Notes: generated by a model not told the origin, from the sequence alone. Positions 1-9,575 are shown, numbered from the stretch's first letter. The stretch is 64,000 nt of DNA from Saccharopolyspora endophytica (GCF_018070075.1 NZ_JAGPXE010000005.1:338914-402913), one strand, 5' to 3'. A program made the numbers and translations.

Positions 1-1
1 G

Positions 2-658
2 GACCCGGTCGTGCAGCACGGGTCCCTGCACATCTCCCAGAGCGCTCCCGCTCCCGGGCACTGCACCCGCCGCGTTCAGTTCGGTGACGGTGTCTCGCTC
101 CAGGTCAGCGCCGATCTGCTAAACGGTGATCCCGCCGCCGGGCTGTGCGGCATCGCCGACACCGGAGCGAAGGCCGCCGCCGACGCGGTTCAGCAGGGGC
201 GCGCAGGGCACCGCGACTACCCGTCGAACTCGCTGGCGCTGCTCGACCCGTGCACCGTGCTGGACACCGCGGCGGTGAACCAGGTCCCGGGTTTGGAGGA
301 GGCGCGGCCACGTCCCGGCATCGCCGGTCACCAGTGCGCCTGGGGAGAGCCGTCGGCCGATGCCCCGCGCGTGCAGTTGCAGCACACCGCGGGTGAACCG
401 CCCGAGCTCCTGCACGGTGCCGCCGTGGAGGAACCGGTGGACGGGCGTCGCACCGTGCTCAGCGTCGTGGGCGGTGATCCGCAGGTTCCCCTGTGCTCGG
501 CGGAGACCGCCCACATCCCCTTCGGTGCCGTCGCCGGACAGGTCGAGGTCGCCCAGCTCGTCGTCGCGCTGCCCGGCATGACGGGTACGGACGCGTGCGA
601 CTACGCCCGAGGACTTGCCCGATTGGCGTGGCCGAGCCTGCCGCCTGCGAATCCGTGA
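2..658 (+). CDS. DUF3558-like protein, 3' part (start outside window)
   Basis: The frame is open from the first bases, so the gene probably starts upstream. The visible part of about 218 residues reads as two diverged copies of one module. The second copy is clearer: it begins DPCTVLD, has a CAW motif in the middle, another Cys (PLCSAE), and ends ACDYARGLARLAWPSLP. This Cys-bearing pattern resembles actinobacterial DUF3558-type lipoproteins or extracellular domains. The first copy ends in the similar AGLCGIADTGAKAAADAV. No signal peptide can be seen because the N-terminus is missing. Function unknown; the family call rests on motif pattern only. Confidence 0.5.
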   Translation, partial: DPVVQHGSLHISQSAPAPGHCTRRVQFGDGVSLQVSADLLNGDPAAGLCGIADTGAKAAADAVQQGRAGHRDYPSNSLALLDPCTVLDTAAVNQVPGLEEARPRPGIAGHQCAWGEPSADAPRVQLQHTAGEPPELLHGAAVEEPVDGRRTVLSVVGGDPQVPLCSAETAHIPFGAVAGQVEVAQLVVALPGMTGTDACDYARGLARLAWPSLPPANP

Positions 659-683
659 GCACCGAACCGGTTACCGTTGTCGA

Positions 684-998
684 GTGCCTCGACGCAACCG
701 ACAGCAGCGCCCGAAGGGGCTCCGCGCGGACACCAGTCACCGCGGAGCCGGCACCGCCTACGGGGCTTCCCGCGTCGAGCAGGGACCGGACGGCGACTGG
801 ATGGTGCGCACCGTTCCTGCTGCTCAGGCCACCAAGGTCTACCGCTGCCCGGGTTGCGACCACGAGATCCAGACGGGCATCGCGCACGTCGTGGCCTGGC
901 CCGAAGCCGAGCTCGGCGGTGTCGACGAGCGCAGGCACTGGCACACCGGCTGCTGGAAGGCACGCTCCCGTCGCGGCCCGACCCGCCGCTGGTCGTAG
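684..998 (+). CDS. Small zinc-ribbon-like conserved protein
   Basis: A 104-residue basic protein begun at a GTG 25 bases after the previous stop. The N-terminus is Arg-rich (VPRRNRQQRPKG). The C-terminal half holds CPGCDHEI and later HWHTGCW, an arrangement of Cys and His that could bind one zinc. Proteins with this CPGC...RRHWH..CW layout are widespread in actinomycetes and uncharacterised. The upstream extension in the same frame overlaps the preceding gene and lacks family character, so the GTG start is preferred. No clear ribosome binding site is seen. Confidence 0.7.
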   Translation: MPRRNRQQRPKGLRADTSHRGAGTAYGASRVEQGPDGDWMVRTVPAAQATKVYRCPGCDHEIQTGIAHVVAWPEAELGGVDERRHWHTGCWKARSRRGPTRRWS

Positions 999-1061
999 CG
1001 CGCGCCACTGCTGCGCGGGTCACCACGAGCAGGCCACCCCTTCGTGGCAGGATCGAGGTCG

Positions 1062-1811
1062 ATGAGCACCGAGATCCGCGCCAACACGATGCTGCCCGCC
1101 CGCCGGGAGCAGATCACCCTGCACACCGCTGACGGGCTGGAACTGATCGGGGAGCTCGCGCTTCCAGAGTCGGGGCAGCCGCGGGCCACGCTGATCTGCC
1201 TGCACCCGCTGCCCACCCACGGCGGCATGATGGATTCGCACATCTACCGCAAGGCCGCGTTCCGGTTGCCGGCGCTGGCCGACATCGCGGTGCTGCGCTT
1301 CAACACCCGGGGCACCGCCAGCGAGGCGGGACGCAGCCAGGGCAGCTTCGACAACGGGGACTCCGAGCGCTTCGACGTCGCCGCGGCGCTCGAGTACGCC
1401 GAGTTCCACGACCTGCCCAACGTGTGGCTGGTCGGCTGGTCCTTCGGCACGGACCTGACCCTGGTGCACGGGCTGGACCCGCTGGTGGAGGGAGCGGTGC
1501 TGATCTCCCCGCCGCTGCGCTGGAGCACCGAGGACCACCTGCGCGCCTGGGGCGAATCGGGCAAAACCGTGCACGCCCTGATCCCCGAGTTCGACGACTA
1601 CCTGCGCCCGCAGGAGGCCCGCGAGCGGTTCGCGCTCATCCCGCAGGCGAAGGTGACCGGCTTCGATGACACCAAGCACCTGTGGGTCGGCAAGGCGGAG
1701 GCGGCGCTGGACGCCATCGTGGAGACCATCGCCCCCGACGTCGCGACGCCGCTTCCCCGCACCTGGGACGGCCCGTCGGAGACCCGTCAGGTCACCATCG
1801 TCAACTCGTGA
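1062..1811 (+). CDS. Alpha/beta hydrolase
   Basis: A 249-residue cytoplasmic alpha/beta-hydrolase fold protein. HPLPTHGG likely forms the oxyanion turn, GWSFGTD carries the nucleophile Ser in a GxSxG elbow, and the late KHLWVG supplies a plausible catalytic His. The family includes proteins annotated as dienelactone-hydrolase-like or CocE-like; the substrate cannot be told. Start chosen at ATG 1062, behind CAGGATCGAGGTCG, which could serve as a weak SD or as a -10 variant; an ATG 18 bases upstream is less likely. It ends convergent with the next gene, with a palindromic repeat between. Confidence 0.8.
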   Translation: MSTEIRANTMLPARREQITLHTADGLELIGELALPESGQPRATLICLHPLPTHGGMMDSHIYRKAAFRLPALADIAVLRFNTRGTASEAGRSQGSFDNGDSERFDVAAALEYAEFHDLPNVWLVGWSFGTDLTLVHGLDPLVEGAVLISPPLRWSTEDHLRAWGESGKTVHALIPEFDDYLRPQEARERFALIPQAKVTGFDDTKHLWVGKAEAALDAIVETIAPDVATPLPRTWDGPSETRQVTIVNS

Positions 1812-1823
1812 CCCCGGCGGTGG

Positions 1824-1848
1824 GTGACAGGAAGGTTCCCATGCTCAC
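1824..1848. repeat. Dispersed palindromic element, copy 1
   Basis: A 25-bp copy with GTGA...TCAC ends and a GGAA-GG-TTCC centre (core GTGACAGGAAGGTTCCC). It lies between two convergent genes, and its last bases include the TGA stop of the minus-strand GNAT gene. Confidence 0.75.
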
Positions 1849-2366
1849 GCCAGGGGAGCCGTAGACCGGTACAGGACCTCCGGGACGCCTTCGTGGACGC
1901 GTTCCAGCACCCGCTCGAAGCCGAGCTTCTCGGCGACCCGGACCGCTGGAGCGTTGTGCGCGGCGGTGGCGATGACGACGGGGTGGTCGGGGCGGTTGCG
2001 ATGCGCCCACCGCATGGCGGCGTGCCCCATCTCCGACGCGTAGCCGTGGCCCCACGCGGCCGGGAGGAACCGGAAGTACAGGTTGAGGACGTTCTCGCCC
2101 TCGTCGACCGAGTGCCGGAGACCGCCGAACCCCAGGACCGTGCCGGTGTCGGCGGCCAGAACCGTCCAGTAGCCGACGCCGCGGGTGTCCCAGTCGAGTT
2201 GGAAGCGCTCCAGCAGCCGCAGCGACTCGTCCCGGTCGCGTCGGCCGAATCCGGACAGCGCGTGCGTCTCCGCGCTGGTGTGCACCTCGACGAAGGCTTC
2301 GGTGTCGGCGGGCAGCGGGCGACGCAGCAGCAGTCGCCGGGTTCGGATCTCCGAAGGGTCGGCCAC
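1845..2366 (-). CDS. GNAT family N-acetyltransferase (RimJ/RimL-like)
   Basis: A 173-residue acetyltransferase. TRRLLLRRPLPAD at the N-terminus is the usual opening of RimJ/RimL-type GNAT proteins. AAWGHGYASEMGHAAMRWA is the acetyl-CoA-binding motif A region, and NAPAVRVAEKLGF is the conserved closing helix. These enzymes acetylate protein N-termini, small amines or aminoglycosides; the substrate here is unknown. GTG 2366 gives the normal family N-terminus; the frame is open much further upstream, but that part is antisense to the next hydrolase gene. Confidence 0.8.
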   Translation of the reverse strand: MADPSEIRTRRLLLRRPLPADTEAFVEVHTSAETHALSGFGRRDRDESLRLLERFQLDWDTRGVGYWTVLAADTGTVLGFGGLRHSVDEGENVLNLYFRFLPAAWGHGYASEMGHAAMRWAHRNRPDHPVVIATAAHNAPAVRVAEKLGFERVLERVHEGVPEVLYRSTAPLA

Positions 2367-2431
2367 CCCACGCACGCTATCGGGGGCCGCAGCGGTCCGG
2401 CAGCCGAATTTCCAGGTTCGCGTGCGCGGTG

Positions 2432-2458
2432 GTGACAGGAAGGTTCCCATGCCCGCAC
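2432..2458. repeat. Dispersed palindromic element, copy 2
   Basis: GTGACAGGAAGGTTCCC followed by ATGCCCGCAC. It lies in the divergent promoter space between the GNAT gene and the next hydrolase, so this copy is not at a gene end. Confidence 0.7.
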
Positions 2459-2507
2459 CCGGCCTGTTGCGTGCTGCGGGTGGGGCGGGTCCGGCAGGAT
2501 GGTTCCC

Positions 2508-3326
2508 GTGCACTACATCGAATCCGGAGCAGGAACGCCCCTCGTGCTGCTGCACGCCTTCCCGGTGGATGCGCGCATGTGGAATCCGCTGCGCAGCCGG
2601 TTGGAGGAGCAGGCCCGGGTCATCACGCCCGATCAGCGCGGTTTGGGGGAGAGCTCCCTCGACGGGACCACGGCGCGGGGAATGATCGAACCAGCGGCGG
2701 CGCCGCTGACGGTCGATCGCCCCAGCGTCGACGTCGCCGCCGCCGACGTGCTGGAGCTGCTCGACCAGCTGGAGCTGCCGCGCGTGGTGCTGGGCGGTTG
2801 TTCGATGGGTGGCTACGTGGCCATGGCGGTGCTGCGGGCGGCGCCGCAGCGGGTCGCCGGCCTTCTGCTGGTGGACACCAAGGCTCCCGCCGACACCGAT
2901 GAGCAGCGCACCAACCGGCTCAACGTCGCCTCCCGCGCCGAGAAGGAGGGCACCGGTGGCTGGCTCGCCGAGAACATGCTGCCGAACCTGCTGGGTTCGG
3001 CCACGCGCGAGAAGCGCCCGGAGGTTGTGGGGGACCTCCGGGCGCTGATCGAAGCACAACCCGCCGATGGTGTGGCGTGGGCTCAGCGGGCGATGGCGGC
3101 CAGACCCGACAGCGTCGAGGCGCTGCGCGCCTTCGACGGGCCCGCGATGGTCGCCGTCGGTGCCGAGGACACCATCACCCCGCCCGCAGCGGCCCGTGAG
3201 ATGGCCGATGCGTTGCCACGCGGGGAGCTCGTCGAGCTGGCCGGTTCAGGGCATCTGCCGTCGTTGGAGGCGCCGGACGCCTTGGCCGACGCGGTGAGGC
3301 CCTGGTTGGCCGGCATCGACGTGTGA
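2508..3326 (+). CDS. Alpha/beta hydrolase
   Basis: A 272-residue protein of the alpha/beta-hydrolase superfamily (cytoplasmic, no signal). VLLHAFPVDARMW is the oxyanion-hole strand, GGCSMGGYVA the nucleophile elbow with Ser, GAEDTITP the acid region, and GSGHLPSLEAPDAL the catalytic His. It resembles 3-oxoadipate enol-lactonase-like esterases, but the genes around it give no pathway. An insert after DQRGLGESS is unusual. Start is GTG 2508, 7 bases after CAGGAT; an ATG at 2499 would overlap that box. Confidence 0.8.
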   Translation: MHYIESGAGTPLVLLHAFPVDARMWNPLRSRLEEQARVITPDQRGLGESSLDGTTARGMIEPAAAPLTVDRPSVDVAAADVLELLDQLELPRVVLGGCSMGGYVAMAVLRAAPQRVAGLLLVDTKAPADTDEQRTNRLNVASRAEKEGTGGWLAENMLPNLLGSATREKRPEVVGDLRALIEAQPADGVAWAQRAMAARPDSVEALRAFDGPAMVAVGAEDTITPPAAAREMADALPRGELVELAGSGHLPSLEAPDALADAVRPWLAGIDV

Positions 3327-3330
3327 GCCG

Positions 3331-3498
3331 CTACCCGTCCTCGCCGGTGTCCTCGTCGGTGGTGCGTTTCGCGGTCTCCGGCTCGTGCTCGTCTCGCCGG
3401 AAACGCTCCGCGGTTTCGCTGGGCAGCACGAAGTACCTGCCCGAGTCGCGTTGACCGCGTGCGCGGGCGTTCTCCCTGCCTGGGTCGCTGTCCGCCAT
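3331..3498 (-). CDS. Small conserved acidic protein
   Basis: A 55-residue ORF running opposite the upstream hydrolase, only 4 bases from its stop. It starts MADSDPGRENARARG, contains GRYFVLPSETAERFR in the middle, and has an acidic Thr/Glu tail. AGGAGAGG lies about 10 bases before the ATG, a good SD. The protein-like composition and the SD support a real small gene that automatic callers would easily miss. Function unknown. Confidence 0.6.
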   Translation of the reverse strand: MADSDPGRENARARGQRDSGRYFVLPSETAERFRRDEHEPETAKRTTDEDTGEDG

Positions 3499-3603
3499 TG
3501 GATCGGTCCTCTCCTGGTGCGCCGGCTCGCGGCCGACCTCGTCAAAAGAGACACCTCTGCCCGTGAACGATGACGCGGAGGCTGCTGACCAGCGCCGATG
3601 CGA

Positions 3604-5163
3604 TCAGCGTTGCTGGTTGGCGTCCACCCGGGCGGCGTTCTGCGGGCGCTGCTCGGACTGCTGCTCGCCGGGCACCGGGAGCTGGATCCGGCGGGTCGGC
3701 TCGTCCGTCGAGACCTGCTTGCGCTGGATCTTGTCCGTCGGCTCGTCCGCGGACTGCGAGCTGCCGCGTTCCTGCCCCGGCGTGCGCTTGGGCAGCCCCG
3801 AGCCGGTGACGGCCTGCTCGGCGGGCCGCGAGTTGTTCTTGTGGATCTCGCCGGTTTCGCGACCGTCGCGGGCGATGGCCTCCTCGGCGTCCTTGCGCGC
3901 CTGCTCGCGGGCCTCCACCGCGGCCTTGCGCAGCTTCTCCTCCTCGGCGTCCTCGAGGTCGAGGCGCTCCAGCAGCGGCGTGGTCTGGCCGAGCAGCTCA
4001 GCGGCGTCCCGCAGCTTCTTGGCGACGGTGTCGCGCAGCTCGGTGAGCGAGTGCACGTGCTCGTCGGCCTGGGCGAGCCGGCGCTGCACTTCCTCGGTGG
4101 TCGCCCCGAGCCTGCGCTGCGCGTCCGCGCGGGTGGCGGTGACCAGGCGCTTGGCCTCGCGGGTGGCGACGTCGATGCGGCGGGTGGCTTCTTCGGTGCA
4201 CTCGCGGATCATCCGCTCGGACTTCTCGCCGGCCTCGTGGACGAGCCGTTCCGATTCCTGCTTGGCCTCCTGCAGTCGCCGCTGCGCGGCTTCCTTGCTG
4301 GACGCCTCGCGCGCGTTGGCGGTCTCGGTGGATTCGCGTTCGAGCTTCTCGGCGGCCGCGGTGGACTCGCGCTCGAGCTTCTCGGCCTTGGCCGTGGCGT
4401 CGCTGACCAGGGTGTTCGCCTGGTCGGTGGCTTCCTGGACGCGGCGGTGGGCCTCGTTGGTGCCCTCGCGCAGCCTGCGGTTGGCCTCTTCGGTGGCTTC
4501 CCGGACGCGGCGTTCGGCCTCGGACTTGCTGGTGGCCTCCTGCTCGGCGAGGGTCCGCATGGCCTCGGTGCGGCGGGCCGACATCGCGATCTCGAAGTCC
4601 TCTTCCACCTGGGTGCGGTGGGCTTCGGACTCCTCGTCGGCGCGCTTGCGGTTCTCCTCGGCTTCGCGGGTGATGCGCTCGGCCTCGGTCTTGGCGCCGT
4701 CCATCAGCGAGCGGTGCTCGGTTTCCATCTCGCTGCGCCGGTGGTCGACCTCGCTGATCAGCCGCTCGTAGCGGGTGCGCAGGTTGACGGCCTCGGCTTC
4801 GGAGCGCGAGCGGATCTGCGCGGCGTCGGCCTCCGCGCGGGAGCGGATGTCGGCTGCTTCGTCCTGGGCCAGCCGGAGCATGCGCTGCAGGCGCTCGCTG
4901 AGGCCTTCGAGGGTTGTCGGCGGCTTGGCCAGCCGGTCGACCTGGCCGCGCAGGCTCTCGATCTCAGAACGGGCCGACTCGAGCTGCTTGGACAGATCGG
5001 CGGCCTGCGACACCGCGGCATCGCGATCCGAGGTGAGGATGCGGATGTCGGCGTCGAGGCGCTCTAGGTGCTCGTCGACCTGGGCACGGTCGTAGCCGTT
5101 CTTACGAGCAAGATCGAATCCCGATCCCAGTGGCAGCAAATCGCGGTCGTCGGCAAGGCCCAT
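3604..5163 (-). CDS. DivIVA/Scy-like coiled-coil polarity protein
   Basis: A 519-residue protein that is almost wholly coiled coil. The N-terminus, with FDLARKNGYDRAQVDEHLERLDADI, matches the DivIVA/GpsB-type head that targets curved membranes and poles. About 300 residues of heptad-rich Glu/Arg/Ala sequence follow, with recurring AEKLERES, EATEEA and REATDQA units, then a charged disordered tail. Long proteins of this sort in filamentous actinomycetes (Scy/FilP-like) organise the tip growth zone. Start taken at ATG 5163, where the head begins; the SD is weak. It is divergent from the SPW membrane protein. Confidence 0.75.
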   Translation of the reverse strand: MGLADDRDLLPLGSGFDLARKNGYDRAQVDEHLERLDADIRILTSDRDAAVSQAADLSKQLESARSEIESLRGQVDRLAKPPTTLEGLSERLQRMLRLAQDEAADIRSRAEADAAQIRSRSEAEAVNLRTRYERLISEVDHRRSEMETEHRSLMDGAKTEAERITREAEENRKRADEESEAHRTQVEEDFEIAMSARRTEAMRTLAEQEATSKSEAERRVREATEEANRRLREGTNEAHRRVQEATDQANTLVSDATAKAEKLERESTAAAEKLERESTETANAREASSKEAAQRRLQEAKQESERLVHEAGEKSERMIRECTEEATRRIDVATREAKRLVTATRADAQRRLGATTEEVQRRLAQADEHVHSLTELRDTVAKKLRDAAELLGQTTPLLERLDLEDAEEEKLRKAAVEAREQARKDAEEAIARDGRETGEIHKNNSRPAEQAVTGSGLPKRTPGQERGSSQSADEPTDKIQRKQVSTDEPTRRIQLPVPGEQQSEQRPQNAARVDANQQR

Positions 5164-5339
5164 GGCAACCAAGCTACCTGGAAGCGGACGTTGTTGTGGG
5201 AGGTGCGCCTGGGTCTCGGGAGGATTTTGCTCACCTCGGTGAAGTCTCTCTCGTGGCAACGCGAAACCCTGTCTTGACCGGCTGGCCAACCAAGGATGAA
5301 GATGAAGTGGTCAAGTCGGACATAACGGAGGTGATCGAC

Positions 5340-5723
5340 GTGGCTGAACGGTCGAGCGCTTCGGCTTCGAAGCCGTGGATTCGCTGGCAGGACTGGGTCG
5401 GCGTGGTCTTGGGCGCCTACCTCATCCTCGGCACGATGTGGACGTCGACGAACGGCGGCGCGATGTCGGCGATGATCGTGCTGGGTGCGCTGCTGCTGAT
5501 CGCGAGCGTGTGGTCGCTGGCGATGCCGGGATCGATGACCAGCGAGTACAGCCACATGCTGCTGGGCGTCCTGCTCTTCATCTCCCCGTGGGTCCTCGGC
5601 TACGCCGAGATGGTGGGCGCGGCGTGGACCTCGTGGATCGTCGGCGTGCTGGCGGTGGTCGTCGGTGCGGCGGCCTTGCCCGAAGCCAACGCGGCGCACC
5701 GCGGTGTGGCGGGGCAGCACTGA
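5340..5723 (+). CDS. SPW repeat membrane protein
   Basis: A 127-residue integral membrane protein with about four hydrophobic helices. The second half holds LLFISPWVLGYAE, the SPW motif of the PF03779 family; the first half has the degenerate equivalent WQDWVGVVLGAYLILG. Function of the family is unknown. CGGAGGTGATCGAC precedes the GTG start and supplies an SD. Confidence 0.8.
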   Translation: MAERSSASASKPWIRWQDWVGVVLGAYLILGTMWTSTNGGAMSAMIVLGALLLIASVWSLAMPGSMTSEYSHMLLGVLLFISPWVLGYAEMVGAAWTSWIVGVLAVVVGAAALPEANAAHRGVAGQH

Positions 5724-5928
5724 TCCGGTCGAGCCGCTGGAGAGCCCGCACGCCGCGAACCTCCCGGGTGGGATGAGGAGGTCGCACTCCTCCCGCGACG
5801 TGTCCGATTGGTGCGGGTTCGACAGCGGCGATGACCAGGCAGTGCTCGGTTGCGACAATCGCGCGGCCCGGCGGTAACGTCCGGGCCGCGCTCTCAAGTG
5901 TTGGTCCCGCCAGGAGGAGGTCGGGCAG

Positions 5929-6570
5929 ATGTCGAACGAGCTGGGCGAGAAGGCCCGTCGACGCCCGTCCACTTCGGATTCGGATGACGATCGCGGCAGC
6001 AGTGCCAGGGAGCGCATCCTGACCGCCGCCGGCGAGCTGTTCGCCGAGCACGGTTTCAACGCCACCCCGACGTCCCGGATCGCCGAACGCGCCGAGGTGC
6101 CCAAGGGGCTCATCCACTACTACTTCCGCCGCAAGCAGGACCTGCTGGCAGCGCTCGTGGAGCGGCTTCCCGAGGAGGAAGTGGAATCCGAGGGCCTGGT
6201 CGTGCGCGGCGACGTCGCGGGCAGCCTGCGACGCCTGGTGGGCGAACTCGACGCACGACTCGAATCGTCGATGCTGCTCAGCCACCTGCTGTGGCGGGAG
6301 GCCGACACCCACGACGCGGTGCGGCAGGCCATGCAGCAGCGGTTCGGCGTGGTCGTCGAGCAGATCCGCCGGGTCATCGAACTGGCCCTGCCGCCCGGCT
6401 TGGCGGGGTGTGACGTCGATGCGGCCGCGGTGCTGCTCGCCCGCGTGATCAACCACCGCCACTCCGTCGCCCGCCACCGCACCGAGGACGACGAGCTCGA
6501 CCGCGAGATCGGCTTCATCGCCAGAGCGCTCGAACTGGGCGCCGGCTCGCGAGCCGTGAAACCCGCCTGA
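5929..6570 (+). CDS. TetR family transcriptional regulator
   Basis: A 213-residue repressor. Residues about 26-72 form the TetR DNA-binding domain (ERILTAAGELFAEHGFNATPTSRIAERAEVPKG in pieces, then LIHYYFRRKQDLL). The C-terminal ligand domain is family-typical in length. AGGAGGAGG sits 7 bases before the ATG, a strong SD. It lies 72 bases upstream of, and in line with, the penicillin acylase gene, which may be its target; no convincing palindrome was found between them. Confidence 0.85.
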   Translation: MSNELGEKARRRPSTSDSDDDRGSSARERILTAAGELFAEHGFNATPTSRIAERAEVPKGLIHYYFRRKQDLLAALVERLPEEEVESEGLVVRGDVAGSLRRLVGELDARLESSMLLSHLLWREADTHDAVRQAMQQRFGVVVEQIRRVIELALPPGLAGCDVDAAAVLLARVINHRHSVARHRTEDDELDREIGFIARALELGAGSRAVKPA

Positions 6571-6642
6571 ACGAACCCGGCCTTGTGGCTGCGGTGTTCG
6601 CCGCGCTAGAAACTCCCGCAGGCGATCACCGCGGAGGTTGGG

Positions 6643-9023
6643 GTGGGCATTGGGCGCGTTCGGTTATCCCGTCGGCAAGGGCTCCTCGCCACCGGTCTCG
6701 GCATCGCGGGAGCAGGTGCGATGACATCGGTCGTCGACGCCTCGCCGGACCCGGCGACCTATCCGGTCACCGGGCTCAGCGACGACGTCGAGCTGATCGA
6801 GGACCGCTACGGGGTCCCGCACCTCTACGCCGACAGCGAGGACGACCTGTTCCTCGCGCAGGGCTTCAACGCGGCCAGGGAACGTCTCTTCCAGATCGAC
6901 CTGTGGCGGCGACGCGGGCTGGGCCTGCTCTCCGAGGTCCTCGGCCCCGACTACGTCGAGCAGGATCGCGCCACCCGGCTGTTCCTCTACCGAGGCGACA
7001 TGGACGCCGAGTGGACGCGCTACGCCGACGACGCGCAGCACATCGCCACCCAGTTCGCCCACGGCATCAACGCCTACCTCGACTGGCTCGACGCCCACCC
7101 CGAACGCATGCCCGAGGAGTTCGGCATCCTCGGCTACCGGCCGGCCCGCTGGGACCCGGCCGACGTGGTGCGCATCCGCAGCCACGGCCTGACCCGCAAC
7201 CTGGAGAGCGAGGTCGAGCGAGCGCGGGTCGTGTGCGCCGCGGGCGTGGAAGCCGACCTGATCCGCCAAGGGCTGCAACCCGACCACCGCACCGTCGTCC
7301 CGGACGGGTTCGACCCGTGCGCGCTTCCCGCCGACGTGCTCGAGGTCTTCGACCTGGCCACGCAGGACGTCGAGTTCAAGGAGAACTCCATCCGGCGCGT
7401 GCCGCGCGACGCGACCACCGAGGGCAGCAACAACTGGGTGGTGAGCGGGGAACGCACCGCGACCGGGCGTCCGCTGCTGGCCAACGACCCGCACCGCGCC
7501 TACTCGGCTCCCTCGCTGCGCTACATCGCGCACCTGTCCGCGCCCGGCCTGGACGTGATCGGAGCCGGTGAGCCCGCCCTGCCGGGGATCTCCATCGGGC
7601 ACAACGGCACGGTCGCGTTCGGACTGACGATCTTCCCGATGGACCAGGAGGATCTCTACGTCTACCAACTCGACCCGGCTGATCCCAGCCGATACCGCTA
7701 CGGCACCGGCTGGGAGGAGATGACGGTGCTGCGCGAAGAGGTCCCGGTGCGCGGTGAGGCCGGGCGAGAGGTGGAGCTGACCTTCACGCGGCACGGCCCG
7801 GTCATCCACGTCGACCGGAAGCGCAACCTCGCCTACGCGGTGCGCACCGCCTGGCTGGAGCCCGGGATGTCGCCCTACTTCGGCAGCATCGCCTACATGC
7901 GCGCCGAGAACTTCACCGAGTTCACCAAGGCCATGCGGAACTGGGGCGCCCCGACCGAGAACCAGGTCTACGCCGACGTGGAGGGCAACATCGGGTGGGT
8001 TCCCGGTGGCCTGGCGCCCAAGCGGGTCGGCTACGACGGGTTGCTCCCCGTGCCCGGTGACGGCCGGTACGAGTGGGACGGCTTCTACTCGGGGGACGAT
8101 CTGCCGCGGGTGTTGAACCCGGACGAGGGCTTCATCGCCACGGCGAACCAGTTCAACCTCCCGCCCGAACACCAGCAGATGGGGCTCGGGTACGAGTGGA
8201 CCAACCCGTTCCGGTACCAGCGGATCGTGGAAGTCCTCTCCCGGCAGCGCAAGCACACCATCCGTGACTCGGAGCTGCTGCAGACCGACCAGCTGTCGAT
8301 CCCCGCTCGGCGGATCCAGCCGCTGCTGTCCCGGTTGGACAGCGGCGACGCCGACCTGCGGCGCGCGTTGCGGATGTTGCGCGACTGGGACGCCGTGCTG
8401 GGAGCGGATTCCAACGCGGCCGCGCTGTTCGAGGTGTGGTTGTCCAAGCACCTCGGTCCCGGATTCGCGCGCGCCGCGGTGCCCAGGGCGGCCGAGCACA
8501 TCGACACCGTCGACAACCTGGTCATGATCACCGAGCTGGAGAACCCGGGTCGTTGGCTGCCGGACGCGGCGGCCCGCGACCGGCTGCTCCTGGACACCCT
8601 GCGCGCGGCCTACGCCCAGGTGCGACAGCTGCTCGGCCGAGGGGAATCGAGTTGGCGGTGGGACGGCTGCACCACAGCCTCTTCGAGCACCCGGCCTCCG
8701 ATGCGCTCGACCCGGTCCAGCGCGCCCGTTTCGACGTCGGACCGTTCCCGCGCGGTGGTTCCTCGGCGACGGTGAACCAGTCGTCCTACCGCGTCAGCGA
8801 CTTCCGCCAGACCAACGGCCCGTCGTTCCGGATGGTGCTCGACGTCGGCAACTGGGACTACTCGGTCGCGGTGAACACGCCGGGCCAGTCCGGGAACCCG
8901 TCCGACCCGCACTACCGGGACCTCGCGGAGAGCTGGCGGGACGGAACCTACTTCCCCCTGGCCTACAGCCGCGAAGCCGTCGAGGAGATCGCCGAACGCC
9001 GAATCCTGCTGGTGCCGGCCTGA
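6643..9023 (+). pseudogene. Penicillin acylase family protein, frameshifted
   Basis: The gene encodes an N-terminal nucleophile hydrolase (penicillin/acyl-homoserine-lactone acylase type). The N-terminus has a twin-arginine signal (LSRRQGLLATGLGIAGAGA). An alpha chain follows, then TTEGSNNWVVSG, whose Ser would be the nucleophile exposed by self-cleavage. Frame 1 runs to GRGESSWRWD and then reads nonsense to a stop at 8775. The family sequence resumes one frame back at GRLHHSLFEHP and continues through SYRVSDFRQ and WRDGTYFPLAYSREAV to the stop at 9023. One base appears to be missing near 8661 (TGGGAC where TGGGGAC would restore the frame). The rest is intact, so the change is recent or a sequencing error. 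Confidence 0.75.
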
Positions 9024-9044
9024 ACCTCCCGTAAGCGGCCGGGA

Positions 9045-9071
9045 GTGGGCGAAAGGTTCCCATGCGCTCAG
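9045..9071. repeat. Dispersed palindromic element, copy 3
   Basis: GTGGGCGAAAGGTTCCCATGC followed by GCTCAG, between the convergent acylase and epimerase genes. Confidence 0.65.
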
Positions 9072-9125
9072 CGGTCGTCGAGGTGACGAGCGGCGGGTCC
9101 ACATCGGACTCGCCGCTCGGTCTCG

Positions 9126-9575
9126 TCAGTGGCCGTGAGGCGCGGGCTCGACCAGTTCGACCAGGACGCCGCCGGCGTCCTTGGGGTGCACGAAGTTGAT
9201 GCGGCTGTCGGCGGTGCCGCGGCGGGGCTCGTCGTAGAGCAGGCGCAGTCCCTTGGCGCGCAGCGCCTCCATCGCGGCCTCGACATCGGTGACCCGGTAG
9301 GCGAGTTGCTGCAGGCCCGGGCCGTTCTTGTCGAGGAACTTGGCGATGGTGGAGTCCTCGCGCAGCGGTGCGAGCAGCTGGATCTGGGTGGCCCCGGTGG
9401 TGTCCCCGGGTGCGCGCAGCATCGCCTCGCGGACGCCCTGCTCCGCGTTCTCCTCGGAGTGGGCGACTTCCAGTCCGAAGGTGTCGCGCTGGAAGGCGAT
9501 GGCCTCGTCGAGGTCGGGGACCGCGATGCCCACGTGATCGATTGCCGTGACCAGGTCTTTCAGTTCCGCTCGCAT
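9126..9575 (-). CDS. mce: Methylmalonyl-CoA epimerase
   Basis: A 149-residue vicinal-oxygen-chelate protein that interconverts the 2R and 2S forms of methylmalonyl-CoA in propionate and odd-chain metabolism. AIDHVGIAVPDLDEAIAF opens the first beta-alpha-beta-beta-beta module with its metal His; QLAYRVTDVEAAMEAL opens the second; GTADSRINFVHPKDAGGVLVELVE carries the remaining His and Glu metal ligands. Family length and termini are complete. Its place beside a thiolase gene is common in actinomycetes. The start ATG has no clear SD. Confidence 0.9.
   Translation of the reverse strand: MRAELKDLVTAIDHVGIAVPDLDEAIAFQRDTFGLEVAHSEENAEQGVREAMLRAPGDTTGATQIQLLAPLREDSTIAKFLDKNGPGLQQLAYRVTDVEAAMEALRAKGLRLLYDEPRRGTADSRINFVHPKDAGGVLVELVEPAPHGH

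Noticed and set aside
3598..5067. Long plus-strand frame over the coiled-coil gene
   Set aside because: Leu/Gly/Arg-rich shadow of the coiled-coil codons.
8436..8775. Programmed frameshift in the acylase gene
   Set aside because: No slippery heptamer with a downstream structure was evident, and the family does not use frameshifting; a simple deletion is more likely.
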